Numbered from the stretch's first letter, positions 28,579-38,375 are shown. The stretch: DNA of 64,000 bases from Pedobacter chinensis (GCF_003339865.1 NZ_QPKV01000004.1:558001-622000), one strand, 5' to 3'. Numbers and translations are program-made. The notes: generated by a model from the letters alone, not told the origin.

Positions 28579-28915
28579 AATTTTTAAATCTTTATACACT
28601 ATTAACATTTTTTAACATTATTTATTGTGTGGTTGTAAAAATTTTTACTATTAAGAATGATTCAGAATAAAGCTGTATTTTTTCCATAAATTTGATTTAG
28701 GTTTGTTTTAAGAATTTGAAAAATGAATGTTTGGTATTTCATCCGATTTTGAAATCCTGCCATACGCTGCATCTTTTTTAACCACAGAATATTCAAGGTT
28801 GCTGCAAATAAAAAGTATTTTCGCTCCTGTCGGGTTTAATTAAAAAGTTTAGCTTTTTTTATATACTGAACTTAAACGCAAAGCCTTAGAATAACGTTGT
28901 ATAGAATAATAAATA
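28579..28915. other. AT-rich intergenic region before the P-type ATPase gene
   Basis: About 340 bases with no frame I can support. It should carry the promoters of the ATPase gene and of the minus-strand genes. I see no metal-regulator operator that I can name. Confidence 0.5.
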
Positions 28916-30895
28916 ATGAGCAATTCCCACAACATCGAAGATAGCTGTTGCAGTAGTAAAGCGCAACAGCATACCCAAGAGCATAAACATACCCACGAAG
29001 ATGGAGATGAACATGACCATGATCACGGTGGCGACCCATCATCTCTTAAGACTTATTTACCTGCATTAGTTACATTGGTTATGCTGTTAACAGGCATTGC
29101 TTTCGATAATGTTTTTAAGGTGGAGGCATTTAAAATAATCAGGCCGTATTGGTATATATTGGCTTATTTGCCAGTTGGGATTCCCGTTTTGCAGGAAGTT
29201 TGGGAAACCTTTAAAGCCAAAGATTTTTTTACCGAATTTTCTTTAATGTCTATTGCCACTATTGGTGCCTTTGCTATTGGAGAATATCCTGAAGGCGTAA
29301 CAGTGATGCTTTTTTATACCATTGGAGAACTTTTTCAAATGGCTGCGGTAAACAGAGCTAAAAGGAACATTTCAGCTTTGCTTGATATCAGGGCCAATGT
29401 AGCTCATGTTTTCCGTAATGGGAGGTTTGAAACCATCAATCCTGAAAAAGTAGCCGTTGGCGAAAACATTCAGATTAAAGCAGGCGAAAAAATACCTTTA
29501 GATGGAGAAATGTTATCTGAAAAAAGCAGTTTCAACACTGCAGCTTTAACGGGCGAAAGCAAGCCAAAAACCATCAATAAAGGAGAGAATGTTTTAGCTG
29601 GGATGTTGAATTTGGACAGGGTAATTGAGATAAAAGTAACTAAAATTTTTGCTGATAGTGCTTTATCCCGTATTTTGGAAATGGTACAAAATGCCACAAC
29701 CCGTAAGGCTAAAACCGAATTGTTCATTCGTAAATTTGCCAAAATTTATACACCAATCGTATTCTTTTTGGCTTTAGCTTTAGTCATCATTCCATTTTTG
29801 GTTTTGGGAAAGGATTATCATTTTCAAACCTGGCTATATCGTTCATTGGTTTTTCTGGTAATCTCTTGTCCGTGTGCGTTGGTTATTTCTATCCCTTTAG
29901 GTTATTTTGGTGGAATTGGTGCAGCATCTGCAAATGGAATTCTATTTAAAGGGTCAAACTTTTTAGATTTAATTACCAAACTGAATACAGTTGTAATGGA
30001 CAAAACAGGAACACTTACAAAAGGTGTTTTCAAAGTTCAGAAAGTAAAAAGTAATATCGATGAAAATGATTTCTTAAAATTATTGACTTCTGTTGAAGCC
30101 AAATCCACACATCCTATTGCTAAAGCCATCGTAAGCTATGTAGATCATATGGATGTTTATCCGGTGGAGAATATATTGGAAGTTGCAGGAATGGGTTTGA
30201 AAGCAACAATCAATGGCAAAGAGGTTCTGGCAGGAAATATTAAACTTTTAGAGAAATTTAACATCGGTTTTGATTCAAAAATAAAGGATATTGAAGAAAG
30301 CATTGTCGTTTTAGCTGTTGATCAAAAATATGTGGGTTATGTTCTAATCGCCGACGAAATTAAAGAAGACGCTGGAGATGCAATTCAGCAGCTTCATGAA
30401 AATGGAGTGAAGCAAGTGGTCATGTTAAGTGGCGATAAAACTTCCATCGTGAAACAGGTTGCCGGCAAATTAAGAATCGATTCTTACTTTGGCGATTTGC
30501 TGCCCGAAGATAAAGTAAGCAAACTGGAAGATATTAAAAAGGATAAAACCAAAGTTGTTGCTTTTGTTGGTGATGGTATAAATGACACGCCCGTTTTGGC
30601 CATTAGTGATATTGGGATAGCCATGGGGGCGATGGGAAGCGATGCAGCCATAGAAACTGCCGATGTGGTTATCCAAACCGATCAACCCTCAAAAATTGCA
30701 ACAGCGATTAAAATTGGCAAAGCTACGAAGAATGTTGTGATTCAGAATATCGTTTTGGCTTTCGCAGTAAAAGCATTGGTTCTAATTTTAGGAGCCGGAG
30801 GTTTAGCTACGATGTGGGAAGCTGTTTTTGCTGATGTAGGGGTTGCGCTACTGGCGATTTTGAATGCTGTCAGGATTCAGAAAATGAAGTTCTAA
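28916..30895 (+). CDS. Heavy-metal translocating P-type ATPase (Zn/Cd/Pb type, P1B)
   Basis: A 659-residue efflux pump. The N-terminus lacks a ferredoxin-like CxxC domain and instead has a Cys pair (SCCSSK) and a His/Asp/Glu-rich tail (residues 16-40) that could bind zinc. Transmembrane helices precede TGES, and the metal-binding CPC is at residues 318-320 in ISCPCALVISIPLGYFGG. The phosphorylated aspartate D362 is in DKTGTLTKG, and GDGINDTPVLA closes the P domain. The CPC with following features fits ZntA/CadA-type Zn2+/Cd2+ export rather than copper. No metal regulator gene is adjacent. Confidence 0.94.
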   Translation: MSNSHNIEDSCCSSKAQQHTQEHKHTHEDGDEHDHDHGGDPSSLKTYLPALVTLVMLLTGIAFDNVFKVEAFKIIRPYWYILAYLPVGIPVLQEVWETFKAKDFFTEFSLMSIATIGAFAIGEYPEGVTVMLFYTIGELFQMAAVNRAKRNISALLDIRANVAHVFRNGRFETINPEKVAVGENIQIKAGEKIPLDGEMLSEKSSFNTAALTGESKPKTINKGENVLAGMLNLDRVIEIKVTKIFADSALSRILEMVQNATTRKAKTELFIRKFAKIYTPIVFFLALALVIIPFLVLGKDYHFQTWLYRSLVFLVISCPCALVISIPLGYFGGIGAASANGILFKGSNFLDLITKLNTVVMDKTGTLTKGVFKVQKVKSNIDENDFLKLLTSVEAKSTHPIAKAIVSYVDHMDVYPVENILEVAGMGLKATINGKEVLAGNIKLLEKFNIGFDSKIKDIEESIVVLAVDQKYVGYVLIADEIKEDAGDAIQQLHENGVKQVVMLSGDKTSIVKQVAGKLRIDSYFGDLLPEDKVSKLEDIKKDKTKVVAFVGDGINDTPVLAISDIGIAMGAMGSDAAIETADVVIQTDQPSKIATAIKIGKATKNVVIQNIVLAFAVKALVLILGAGGLATMWEAVFADVGVALLAILNAVRIQKMKF

Positions 30896-31054
30896 TGCCT
30901 TAAAAGATTGCCTAAAGCTTAAATTTCTTAAAATCTTAATGATAAAATGCTATTGCTATTCAGAAATTACATGAAACCTTAAAGTCTTAACGATAAGTAA
31001 GATATGTTGAAAATTAAAAGAACAGATTGCTATAAAATTTAGTATATTTAATTT

Positions 31055-31690
31055 ATGTCTAAACCTGTTCTATATCCAATTTTAAACGATGATGAGCCTG
31101 TAAGGCAATTCAATGAGATTGATGTATCATTAACATATAGCTATGCAAATTATTTAAACTGGCTTTTCCCTGAGCGGGTAGAGCTGATTAAAGGTAAAAT
31201 CTTTAAGATGAGTCCTGCGCCATCAAGTGTTCATCAGGAAATAACTGGCAACATATTTGTTAAATTGGCGAATTTTTTGAAAAAACAGCCTTGTAAAGTT
31301 TATATATCCCCTTTCGATGTTCGTTTTCCAAAAGAAAGCAATAGTGATAAGGCTATTTTTACGGTTCTACAGCCAGATATCTGTGTGATTTGCGATAGAA
31401 ACAAAATTGATGCCCGTGGTTGTATTGGGGCACCTGATCTGGTTGTAGAGGTCTTATCTCCAGGAAATACCAAAATAGAGTTATTGCATAAATATCAGGT
31501 TTATGAAGAATTTGGGGTTAAAGAATATTGGGTGGTAAGCCAAAGTGACCAGAGCATCTTGATTTATACGCTAAACGATTCAGGGAAATTTCAACCATCC
31601 AAATTATTTACTTTAAGTGAAAAAGTAACTTCATCTGTTTTGCCAGGTTTCGAGTTGGTTTTGGATGATGTTTTTGAAGATTTGGAATAA
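31055..31690 (+). CDS. Uma2 family endonuclease-fold protein, copy 1
   Basis: A 211-residue protein of the Uma2 family, whose fold is the PD-(D/E)xK nuclease. Key elements are RVELIKGKIFKMSPAPSSVHQEI, the Asp in LQPDICVIC, the Glu in DLVVEVLSPGNTK and a lysine in LLHKYQVYEEFGVKEYW. Nuclease activity has been assumed from fold but is not proven for most members. It is the first of three head-to-tail copies; the next starts 7 bases after this stop. It is the most diverged at the N-terminus and middle, but its 3' part is identical to copy 2 over 134 bases. Confidence 0.88.
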   Translation: MSKPVLYPILNDDEPVRQFNEIDVSLTYSYANYLNWLFPERVELIKGKIFKMSPAPSSVHQEITGNIFVKLANFLKKQPCKVYISPFDVRFPKESNSDKAIFTVLQPDICVICDRNKIDARGCIGAPDLVVEVLSPGNTKIELLHKYQVYEEFGVKEYWVVSQSDQSILIYTLNDSGKFQPSKLFTLSEKVTSSVLPGFELVLDDVFEDLE

Positions 31691-31697
31691 TGCTGTC

Positions 31698-32330
31698 ATG
31701 AGTAAAATAAAACCATATCCAGAGTTACATGATGAGCCAGTAAGGGAATTCAATGATATTGATGCATCGTTAACATACAGTTATGCAAATTATCTGAACT
31801 GGCTTTTCGATGATAGGGTAGAGCTGATTAAAGGTAAAATCTTTAAAATGAGCCCTGCGCCATCAAGAGTGCATCAGGAAATTTCCAGAAATATCTTTAA
31901 TCCGCTGATTAATTTTCTTAAAAAGCAAACTTGCAAAGTTTATTCTGCCCCTTTTGACGTGCGTTTTCCAAAAGAAAGCAAGGCAGATAAAGATGTTTAC
32001 ACTGTATTACAACCAGATATTTGTGTCATTTGCGATAAAAGTAAACTCGATTATCGCGGCTGTATAGGAGCGCCAGATCTGGTTGTCGAAATCCTGTCGC
32101 CTGGAAATACCAAAATGGAATTATTGCATAAATATCAGGTTTATGAAGAATTTGGGGTTAAAGAATATTGGGTGGTAAGCCAAAGTGACCAGAGCATCTT
32201 GATTTATACGCTAAACGATTCAGGGAAATTTCAACCATCCAAATTATTTACTTTGAGTGAAAAAGTCACTTCATCTGTTTTACTGGGATTCGAGTTGGTT
32301 TTGGATGATGTTTTTGAGGATTTAGATTAA
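31698..32330 (+). CDS. Uma2 family endonuclease-fold protein, copy 2
   Basis: A 210-residue paralogue of the preceding gene. I start at the ATG at 31698 (MSKIKPYPELHDEPVREFND), which matches copy 3 exactly at the protein level and leaves a 7-base gap after copy 1. The Asp-Glu-Lys set is intact (LQPDICVIC, DLVVEILSPGNTK). Positions 32121-32254 are identical to copy 1, while the N-terminal part matches copy 3 better, so it looks mosaic. The three genes are surely one transcript. Confidence 0.88.
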   Translation: MSKIKPYPELHDEPVREFNDIDASLTYSYANYLNWLFDDRVELIKGKIFKMSPAPSRVHQEISRNIFNPLINFLKKQTCKVYSAPFDVRFPKESKADKDVYTVLQPDICVICDKSKLDYRGCIGAPDLVVEILSPGNTKMELLHKYQVYEEFGVKEYWVVSQSDQSILIYTLNDSGKFQPSKLFTLSEKVTSSVLLGFELVLDDVFEDLD

Positions 32331-32337
32331 TGCCGTT

Positions 32338-32970
32338 ATGAGTAAAATAAAACCATATCCGGAATTACATGATGAACCTGTACGGGAATTCAACGATATA
32401 GATGCATCATTAACTTACAGTTATGCAAATTATCTGAATTGGCTTTTCGATGACAGGGTAGAGCTGATTAAAGGTAAAATCTTTAAAATGAGTCCTGCGC
32501 CATCAAGGCTGCATCAAAAAATTTCGATTAGAATTGCAAATTCATTAGTTAATTTTTTAAAAGGTAAACCTTGCGAGGTTTATAATGCTCCTTTTGATGT
32601 TCGTTTTCCAAAGGACAGCAAAATAGACAAAGATGTTTACACTGTTTTACAGCCTGATATTTGTGTCATTTGCGATAAAAGTAAACTCGATTATCGCGGT
32701 TGTATAGGTGCGCCAGATCTGATTGTTGAGATCCTGTCTCCGGGGAATACCAAAATGGAATTATTGCATAAATATCAGGTTTATGAAGAATTTGGGGTTA
32801 AAGAATATTGGGTGGTAAGCCAGAGCGACCAAAGCATCTTAATTTATACCTTAAATGATTTGGGGAAATTTCAACCATCCAAACTATTTACTTTAAGTGA
32901 AAAAGTCACTTCATCTGTTTTGCCCGGGTTTGAGTTGGTTTTGGACGACGTTTTTGGAGATTTAGATTAG
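32338..32970 (+). CDS. Uma2 family endonuclease-fold protein, copy 3
   Basis: A 210-residue paralogue, starting 8 bases after copy 2 stops. Residues 1-60 equal copy 2 almost exactly, then diverge between about 60 and 85 (RLHQKISIRIANSLVNFLKGKPC). The central and C-terminal parts carry scattered synonymous changes relative to copies 1 and 2, so this copy has escaped the latest homogenisation. Active-site residues are kept. No terminator is obvious after it. Confidence 0.88.
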   Translation: MSKIKPYPELHDEPVREFNDIDASLTYSYANYLNWLFDDRVELIKGKIFKMSPAPSRLHQKISIRIANSLVNFLKGKPCEVYNAPFDVRFPKDSKIDKDVYTVLQPDICVICDKSKLDYRGCIGAPDLIVEILSPGNTKMELLHKYQVYEEFGVKEYWVVSQSDQSILIYTLNDLGKFQPSKLFTLSEKVTSSVLPGFELVLDDVFGDLD

Positions 32971-33416
32971 AAAGCTTAAAGGGGAAAGACTAAAGCCAAA
33001 AGCTTGTGTCTGCACCATCTCTTAAACTCCTTAACTGCTTTTTTAAGGTCTTTTCGTTTCTGTAACCAAGATGCTTCAGGTATTTCCCACAGATGCCGCT
33101 GATTTACGCAGAATAAAATAAAAATTTGCGTAAATCTTCTTAAATCTGCGGGATATTCTTTGAAATATGCTAAACATGATTAAATAATAAATTACAAAAA
33201 TATATCAATGGTAGATACGAAGCATCTGTACCAATCAACTCGATAAAAAAGATTCTTCTTACCTCAAGTGTTAAAGACTTAATTTAAAAGATTGGAACAA
33301 AAAGCAGAACGAACTTTAAAATGAAATACTGCCCTTGCTTTTCAAATGATTTCTACTTTAAATTTTGCCCTTAAAAGCGTATTTTTGCCACTCAAATTGA
33401 TATTGAATAATTTTTC
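32971..33416. other. Intergenic region between Uma2 copy 3 and valS
   Basis: About 450 bases without a supportable gene. It holds a dispersed repeat (33084-33161) and, just before valS, TATTTTTG at 33380-33387, a match to the -7 consensus 29 bases before the ATG. Confidence 0.5.
33084..33161. repeat. Dispersed ~78 bp repeat, copy 1
   Basis: The sequence includes AGATGCCGCTGATTTACGCAG, then TTGCGTAAATC (complementary to GATTTACGCA), and ends TTAAATCTGCGGGATATTCT. A second copy is at 41003-41081. The internal inverted repeat can form a hairpin. Confidence 0.75.
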
Positions 33417-36128
33417 ATGAGCATATCCACCAAGTACAATCCTGCAGAAACAGAAGATAAATGGTATAGCTACTGGCTATCGAAAAAGTTTTTTCATTCA
33501 GAACCAGATGAACGTGAGCCTTACACCATCGTCATTCCACCGCCAAACGTAACCGGTGTACTGCATATGGGGCATATGCTAAACAATACGATTCAGGATG
33601 TTTTGATTCGTAAAGCCCGTATGCAAGGTAAAAATGCTTGCTGGGTTCCCGGAACTGACCACGCTTCTATTGCTACTGAAGCAAAGGTTGTGGCGATGTT
33701 AAAAGAACAGGGCATTAATAAAAAAGATCTTTCACGGGAAGAATTTTTGAAATATGCGTGGGAATGGAAAGAGAAATATGGTGGCATTATTTTAGAACAA
33801 TTAAAGAAATTAGGTGCGAGTTGTGATTGGGACCGTACGCGTTTCACGATGGAGGAAGATCTCTCTGAGGCGGTGATCGATTCGTTCATTCATTTATACA
33901 AAAAGGGCTGGATTTACCGTGGCATTCGCATGGTAAACTGGGACCCGGCTGGTAAAACGGCTGTTTCTGACGAAGAAGTGATTCGTAAGGAAGTAAACCA
34001 GAAATTGTATTACATAAGGTATGAGATAAAAGGCGAAAGGCATAAGGTGCAAGATGGTCAGCCTTCAACCTTTAACCTTCCACCTTCTACCTATCTTACA
34101 ATTGCTACAACAAGGCCGGAAACAATTATGGCCGATGCAGCAATCTGTATCAACCCAAATGATGAGCGTTTTACACATTTAAAAGGCAAGAAAGTTTTTG
34201 TGCCTTTGGTTAATCATGAAATTCCGGTTATTGAAGATGAATATGTAGATATTGAATTTGGTACTGGTTGCTTAAAAGTTACACCTGCACATGATTTGAA
34301 TGATTATGAGCTTGGTGTTAAATATAATTTACCTGTTACCGATATCTTAAATGATGATGGAACTTTAAATGAGCTGGCGGTTATTTTAGTGGGCGAAGAT
34401 AGATTTGTTGCCCGTAAAAAGATTGCCAAAATGTTGGACGAGGCTGGTCATTTGGATAAGGTTGAAGATTATAAATCGCAGGTTGGTTTTTCTGAACGTA
34501 CCGATGCGGCTATTGAACCAAAACTTTCTATGCAATGGTTTGTAAAGATGAAAGAAATGGCGCAGCCGGCTTTGGATGATGTTTTGAACGGAGATGTAAA
34601 CCTGATTCCGAATAAATTTGAAAACACTTATCGCCACTGGATGGAAAATGTTCGCGATTGGAACATTTCCCGCCAGCTTTGGTGGGGGCAACGAATCCCG
34701 GCCTGGTACGATGATAGAGGAAACTGGGTGGTGGCTAAAACCAAAGATGAAGCTTTAGAAGAATTCTGGAAGAAAAAACATTTGGATGAAAGCTGTTCGG
34801 ATACAGAGAAAATTGGATTTAAGCATCAATTAGAGCCTTTTTTAAGGCAAGATGAAGATGTGATGGATACCTGGTTCTCCTCATGGTTATGGCCTATTTC
34901 GGTTTTCGATGGATTTAAAAATCCTGATAATAAAGACATTAATTATTACTATCCAACAAATGATCTGGTTACGGCACCAGAGATTTTATTTTTCTGGGTG
35001 GCTCGTATGATCATGGCTGGACATGAATTTATGGGTAAAAAACCATTTACCAATGTTTACTTAACAGGCATTGTTCGCGATAAATTAGGTCGTAAAATGT
35101 CGAAATCCTTAGGTAACTCGCCCGATCCAATCGGATTGATTGAAAAATATGGTGCTGATGCGGTTCGTGTGGGGATGTTAATGTCATCGCCTGCCGGTAA
35201 TGATTTAATGTTCGATGAAAGCTACTGCGAGCAAGGACGTAATTTCGCGTCAAAAATATGGAATGCTTTCCGTTTGGTAAAAGGATGGGAAGTTGATGAA
35301 AATCTTGAAAATCCGAACAAACAAGCGATTTCCTGGTTTGAAAACCGTTTTAATGAAGCTTTAGTAGAAATAGAAGATAACTTTAAGCAATATCGTTTAT
35401 CTGAAGCTTTAATGACCACCTATAAACTGGTTTGGGATGATTTCTGTGCATGGTACCTGGAAATGGTAAAGCCTGCTTATCAACAACCTATTGATGCAGA
35501 AAGTTATCAGGCTACCATTGGTTTTTTTGAAAATATCATCAAGTTATTGCATCCGAACATGCCTTTTATCACAGAAGAATTATGGCATGATGATTTATTC
35601 GGCACGCGTGATGAAATGGATTGCTGTATCGTTGCCGAATTTCCGAAAGGTGGTGCAATTGATGAGCAGTTATTAAAAGATGCTGAGGTTATTAAAACCG
35701 TTATTGCTGAAATCAGAAATGTGCGTAACCAGAAACAAATTTCGCCGAAAGAAGCCCTGCCTTTAAGTTTGAAAGTGAATTCTGCCATCGATTATGAAAA
35801 ATGGCTGAACATTGTTTTCAAATTAGCTAATGTTTCTGAGGCTGAAATTGTAAATGATAAAATAGCAGGTGCTGCAGCTTTTATGGCGGGAAAAGATGAA
35901 TTTTTTATTCCACTAACTGAAAATATTGATGTAGACGCAGAACGTACCCGTTTAAATGCTGATTTGGTTTACCTGCAAGGTTTCTTGAGATCTGTTGATG
36001 CTAAACTTAGTAATGAACGTTTCGTCCAGAATGCAAAACCTGAAATTATCGCGAATGAACGTAATAAAAAAGCAGATGCCGAAGCTAAAATCAAGATCAT
36101 TGAGGAAAGCTTAGCGATGCTGGGTTAA
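33417..36128 (+). CDS. valS: Valine--tRNA ligase
   Basis: A 903-residue class I synthetase that charges tRNA-Val. HIGH appears as HMGH (residues 50-53) in PPNVTGVLHMGHML and KMSKS is exact at 560-564. The editing (CP1) domain has TIATTRPETIMADAAI and GTGCLKVTPAHDLNDYELG. The anticodon-binding domain and C-terminal coiled coil follow. Between IRYEIKG and YLTIATTRPE, where most ValRS have only a few residues, an extra segment of about 18-20 residues (ERHKVQDGQPSTFNLPPSTY) is encoded by DNA that looks like an intergenic repeat. It is in frame and at the surface edge of the editing domain, so the enzyme is probably active. Confidence 0.97.
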   Translation: MSISTKYNPAETEDKWYSYWLSKKFFHSEPDEREPYTIVIPPPNVTGVLHMGHMLNNTIQDVLIRKARMQGKNACWVPGTDHASIATEAKVVAMLKEQGINKKDLSREEFLKYAWEWKEKYGGIILEQLKKLGASCDWDRTRFTMEEDLSEAVIDSFIHLYKKGWIYRGIRMVNWDPAGKTAVSDEEVIRKEVNQKLYYIRYEIKGERHKVQDGQPSTFNLPPSTYLTIATTRPETIMADAAICINPNDERFTHLKGKKVFVPLVNHEIPVIEDEYVDIEFGTGCLKVTPAHDLNDYELGVKYNLPVTDILNDDGTLNELAVILVGEDRFVARKKIAKMLDEAGHLDKVEDYKSQVGFSERTDAAIEPKLSMQWFVKMKEMAQPALDDVLNGDVNLIPNKFENTYRHWMENVRDWNISRQLWWGQRIPAWYDDRGNWVVAKTKDEALEEFWKKKHLDESCSDTEKIGFKHQLEPFLRQDEDVMDTWFSSWLWPISVFDGFKNPDNKDINYYYPTNDLVTAPEILFFWVARMIMAGHEFMGKKPFTNVYLTGIVRDKLGRKMSKSLGNSPDPIGLIEKYGADAVRVGMLMSSPAGNDLMFDESYCEQGRNFASKIWNAFRLVKGWEVDENLENPNKQAISWFENRFNEALVEIEDNFKQYRLSEALMTTYKLVWDDFCAWYLEMVKPAYQQPIDAESYQATIGFFENIIKLLHPNMPFITEELWHDDLFGTRDEMDCCIVAEFPKGGAIDEQLLKDAEVIKTVIAEIRNVRNQKQISPKEALPLSLKVNSAIDYEKWLNIVFKLANVSEAEIVNDKIAGAAAFMAGKDEFFIPLTENIDVDAERTRLNADLVYLQGFLRSVDAKLSNERFVQNAKPEIIANERNKKADAEAKIKIIEESLAMLG
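34031..34093 (+). repeat. Repeat-derived in-frame insertion inside valS
   Basis: The stretch AAAGGCGAAAGGCATAAGGT...CCTTCAACCTTTAACCTTCC is an imperfect palindrome in the AAGGTTTAAGG style of the intergenic repeat at 10977-11037. It encodes the extra segment of the valyl-tRNA synthetase editing domain. Confidence 0.55.
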
Positions 36129-36150
36129 TTCTTCAGTAATAAATTTTTTG

Positions 36151-36186
36151 AAGCCCTTTGGAATTGAATTTCTAAAGGGCTTTTTG
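36151..36186 (+). terminator. Terminator after valS
   Basis: AAGCCCTTT (36151-36159) pairs with AAAGGGCTT (36174-36182) and a T run follows, 22 bases after the valS stop. Confidence 0.88.
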
Positions 36187-36626
36187 TTTAACTTCTAACT
36201 GTTAACGTTAGTAGTTAGGCAAATATCTTTTTGAAGAGAGGATTTAATTACAGTTCCTGTTGGACGTAAACATAATGCGGTCTTTACCCTGAATTTTTTC
36301 AGGGGCTGTTTGCAATATGATGTCATAGTCAGTTGTTGAAACCCAATTAACCACAGTAAAACCACAATTTTTTGTTTCCCTCTCTTCAAAGAGAAGGATG
36401 TCACTGTATTGAAAAATACTTCTTGCTTTCAAAAGAATAGGTTTTAATATGTAAGAAAAGAGATGCTGAAATAAATTCAGCATGACGAGTGCATTAAAAA
36501 TATGGTTTCTAAAATGTTACCAAACAAACCCTGATCTCTCAATTAAAAAACCTATTTTGGAATCTGTAAAAATGAAATGTCATTCTTACAAATAACCATT
36601 CTAACTAAATCTAAACAGTTTATTCT
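36187..36626. other. Intergenic region before the sugar-oxidoreductase cluster
   Basis: About 440 bases. Two overlapping minus-strand frames (36195-36404 and 36244-36483) have some protein-like residues but no family I recognise. Positions 36459-36486 hold GATGCTGAAATAAATTCAGC and ATGACGAG, a short palindrome of a kind dispersed in such genomes. Confidence 0.45.
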
Positions 36627-37982
36627 ATGGAAAATTCCAGAAGGAAATTCATTAAACAATCTGCCATATTTGCTGCGGCCACTTATGCTGGCACAATGGG
36701 TTGGAGCGCTAAAAGCTATGGTCGAATAATCGGTGCAAACGATAGGGTACGCGTTGGTGTTGTTGGATTTTCTGATCGCTTCAAAGACACACTTTTGCCT
36801 TGCTTTTTAAATCATAACAAAGAGTTAAATTTTGATATTGTCGGTCTTTCCGATTTATGGAACTACCGCAGGGATTTAGGAATTGCGCATTTAAAAGAGA
36901 AGTTCGGGCATGACATTAAAGCGTGCAGAAATAATGATGAACTTTATGCTACAAAAGATTTAGATGCAGTAATCATCAGTACGGCAGATTTTCAACATGC
37001 TTTGCATACCATTGAAGCCGTTAAAGCAAATTGTGATGCTTATGTAGAGAAACCTTTTGCTGAAACCATGGATGATGCAAAAGCGGCTTTAAAAGCGGTT
37101 AAAGCTACAGATAAGATTGTTCAGATTGGTTCACAGCGTAGAAGCGGAGAAAATTATGCCAATGCCGCTAAGTTTATTCAGGAAGGAAAATTCGGGCCAA
37201 TTACTGCAGTAGATTTGGTTTGGAATGTTAATCAACCTGGGCGTTGGCGCAGGCCAGATTTAGTCGCAAAACTTAAAGAAGAAGATATTGATTGGAAAAG
37301 ATTTCTGTTAAATCGCCCATCTGAAGCATTCGATCCGAGAAAATATTTGGAATACAGGTTATTCTGGCCTTATTCATCAGGAATGCCCGGACAATGGATG
37401 TCACACCAAATTGATACTGTACATTGGTTTACGAATTTAAAACATCCCCGAAGCGTAGTGGCAAACGGAGGAATTTATACCTGGAAAGATGGCCGCAGAA
37501 ACTGGGATTCAATGGTAGCCGTTTTTGATTATGGTCAGGCAAATTCTCAAGATGGTTTTCAGGTTACTTTTACTTCGAGAATGCAAAACAGCGTTGGCGA
37601 TGTAGGTGAGGTTTATTATTCAAATGGAGGAGAATTAAATCTGATTACCAACAAAGTTTCTCCAAAAGGAGGGTTGAGACAACAAGAAGCATCAGCAATG
37701 GGCATGAAAGCTAATCTGCTGCCAGAATTTGATTTAAGTAAAAAAGAAATTAAGACAGCTACGGGTGCAAATACCGGAGGCGATGAATTAACATCTGGCC
37801 ACATGAGAAACTGGATGGAATGCGTTCGTAGTCGTAAAACGCCAAATGCACCAGTAGAAGCTGGTTATTCTCATTCTATTGCCAACATCATGACAAATGC
37901 TGCGGTTCGTACCGGAGCCAAGGCCGTTTTTGATGAAAATAGGCAAGAAGTAATAGCGAACGGAAAAGTTTTTAAATATTGA
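36627..37982 (+). CDS. Gfo/Idh/MocA family oxidoreductase, Tat-exported
   Basis: A 451-residue NAD(P)-dependent oxidoreductase. The start SRRKFIKQSAIFAAATYAGTMG is a twin-arginine signal. The Rossmann segment is VRVGVVGFSDR, the substrate-side lysine is in DAYVEKPFAETMDDA (EKP motif), and QWMSHQIDTVHWFT carries the conserved His pair region. This bacteroidal group is exported with bound cofactor and oxidises or reduces sugar hydroxyls, often at C3. It heads a cluster with a DUF1080 protein and a second Gfo/Idh/MocA protein, though ~390 bases of repeats intervene. Confidence 0.92.
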   Translation: MENSRRKFIKQSAIFAAATYAGTMGWSAKSYGRIIGANDRVRVGVVGFSDRFKDTLLPCFLNHNKELNFDIVGLSDLWNYRRDLGIAHLKEKFGHDIKACRNNDELYATKDLDAVIISTADFQHALHTIEAVKANCDAYVEKPFAETMDDAKAALKAVKATDKIVQIGSQRRSGENYANAAKFIQEGKFGPITAVDLVWNVNQPGRWRRPDLVAKLKEEDIDWKRFLLNRPSEAFDPRKYLEYRLFWPYSSGMPGQWMSHQIDTVHWFTNLKHPRSVVANGGIYTWKDGRRNWDSMVAVFDYGQANSQDGFQVTFTSRMQNSVGDVGEVYYSNGGELNLITNKVSPKGGLRQQEASAMGMKANLLPEFDLSKKEIKTATGANTGGDELTSGHMRNWMECVRSRKTPNAPVEAGYSHSIANIMTNAAVRTGAKAVFDENRQEVIANGKVFKY

Positions 37983-38037
37983 TTTATTCTTACCAACTTA
38001 GGCACTTTAGTTGACTTAGGTTTAGCAGCATCGTTGT

Positions 38038-38370
38038 TAAGAAGCGCTTAGATGTCTTAGGTGGTAAAGATTAAACAGACAAGTTTTTAAAATCTGCTAC
38101 CGCCCAAGACTCTTAAGTTCAAATATTGATGCTAAGAAGCGCTTAGATGTCTTAGGTGTTAAAAATTAAACAGACAAGTTTTTAAAATCTACCACCACCT
38201 AAGACACCTTAGGACATCTAAGTTAAAAAGTTGATGCTAAGATACGCTTGGATGTCTCGGGTGGTAAATTGAACAAAAAAAGTTTTTAAATATTATAAAG
38301 CACTCGGCATCGTGAGACACGAAGCAATCTATTAAGATTGTTTCGCCTCGCAATGACGATAAGAAAAATC
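38038..38370. repeat. Three tandem ~95-105 bp repeats plus an ACGAAGCAATC repeat
   Basis: TAAGAAGCGCTTAGATGTCT-type units start at 38038, 38133 and 38238 and share TTAAACAGACAAGTTTTTAA. Within them GTCTTAGGTGGT and ACCACCTAAGAC are complementary. From 38300 a separate dispersed repeat (GAGACACGAAGCAATCTATT, GCCTCGCAATGACGAT) forms an imperfect hairpin. No reading frame is supported between 37983 and 38375. Confidence 0.75.
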
Positions 38371-38375
38371 AAATC

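Noticed and set aside
36195..36483. Two overlapping minus-strand frames after valS
   Set aside because: They begin in a dispersed palindrome, disagree in frame, and match no family I know. A degraded gene is possible but unsupported.
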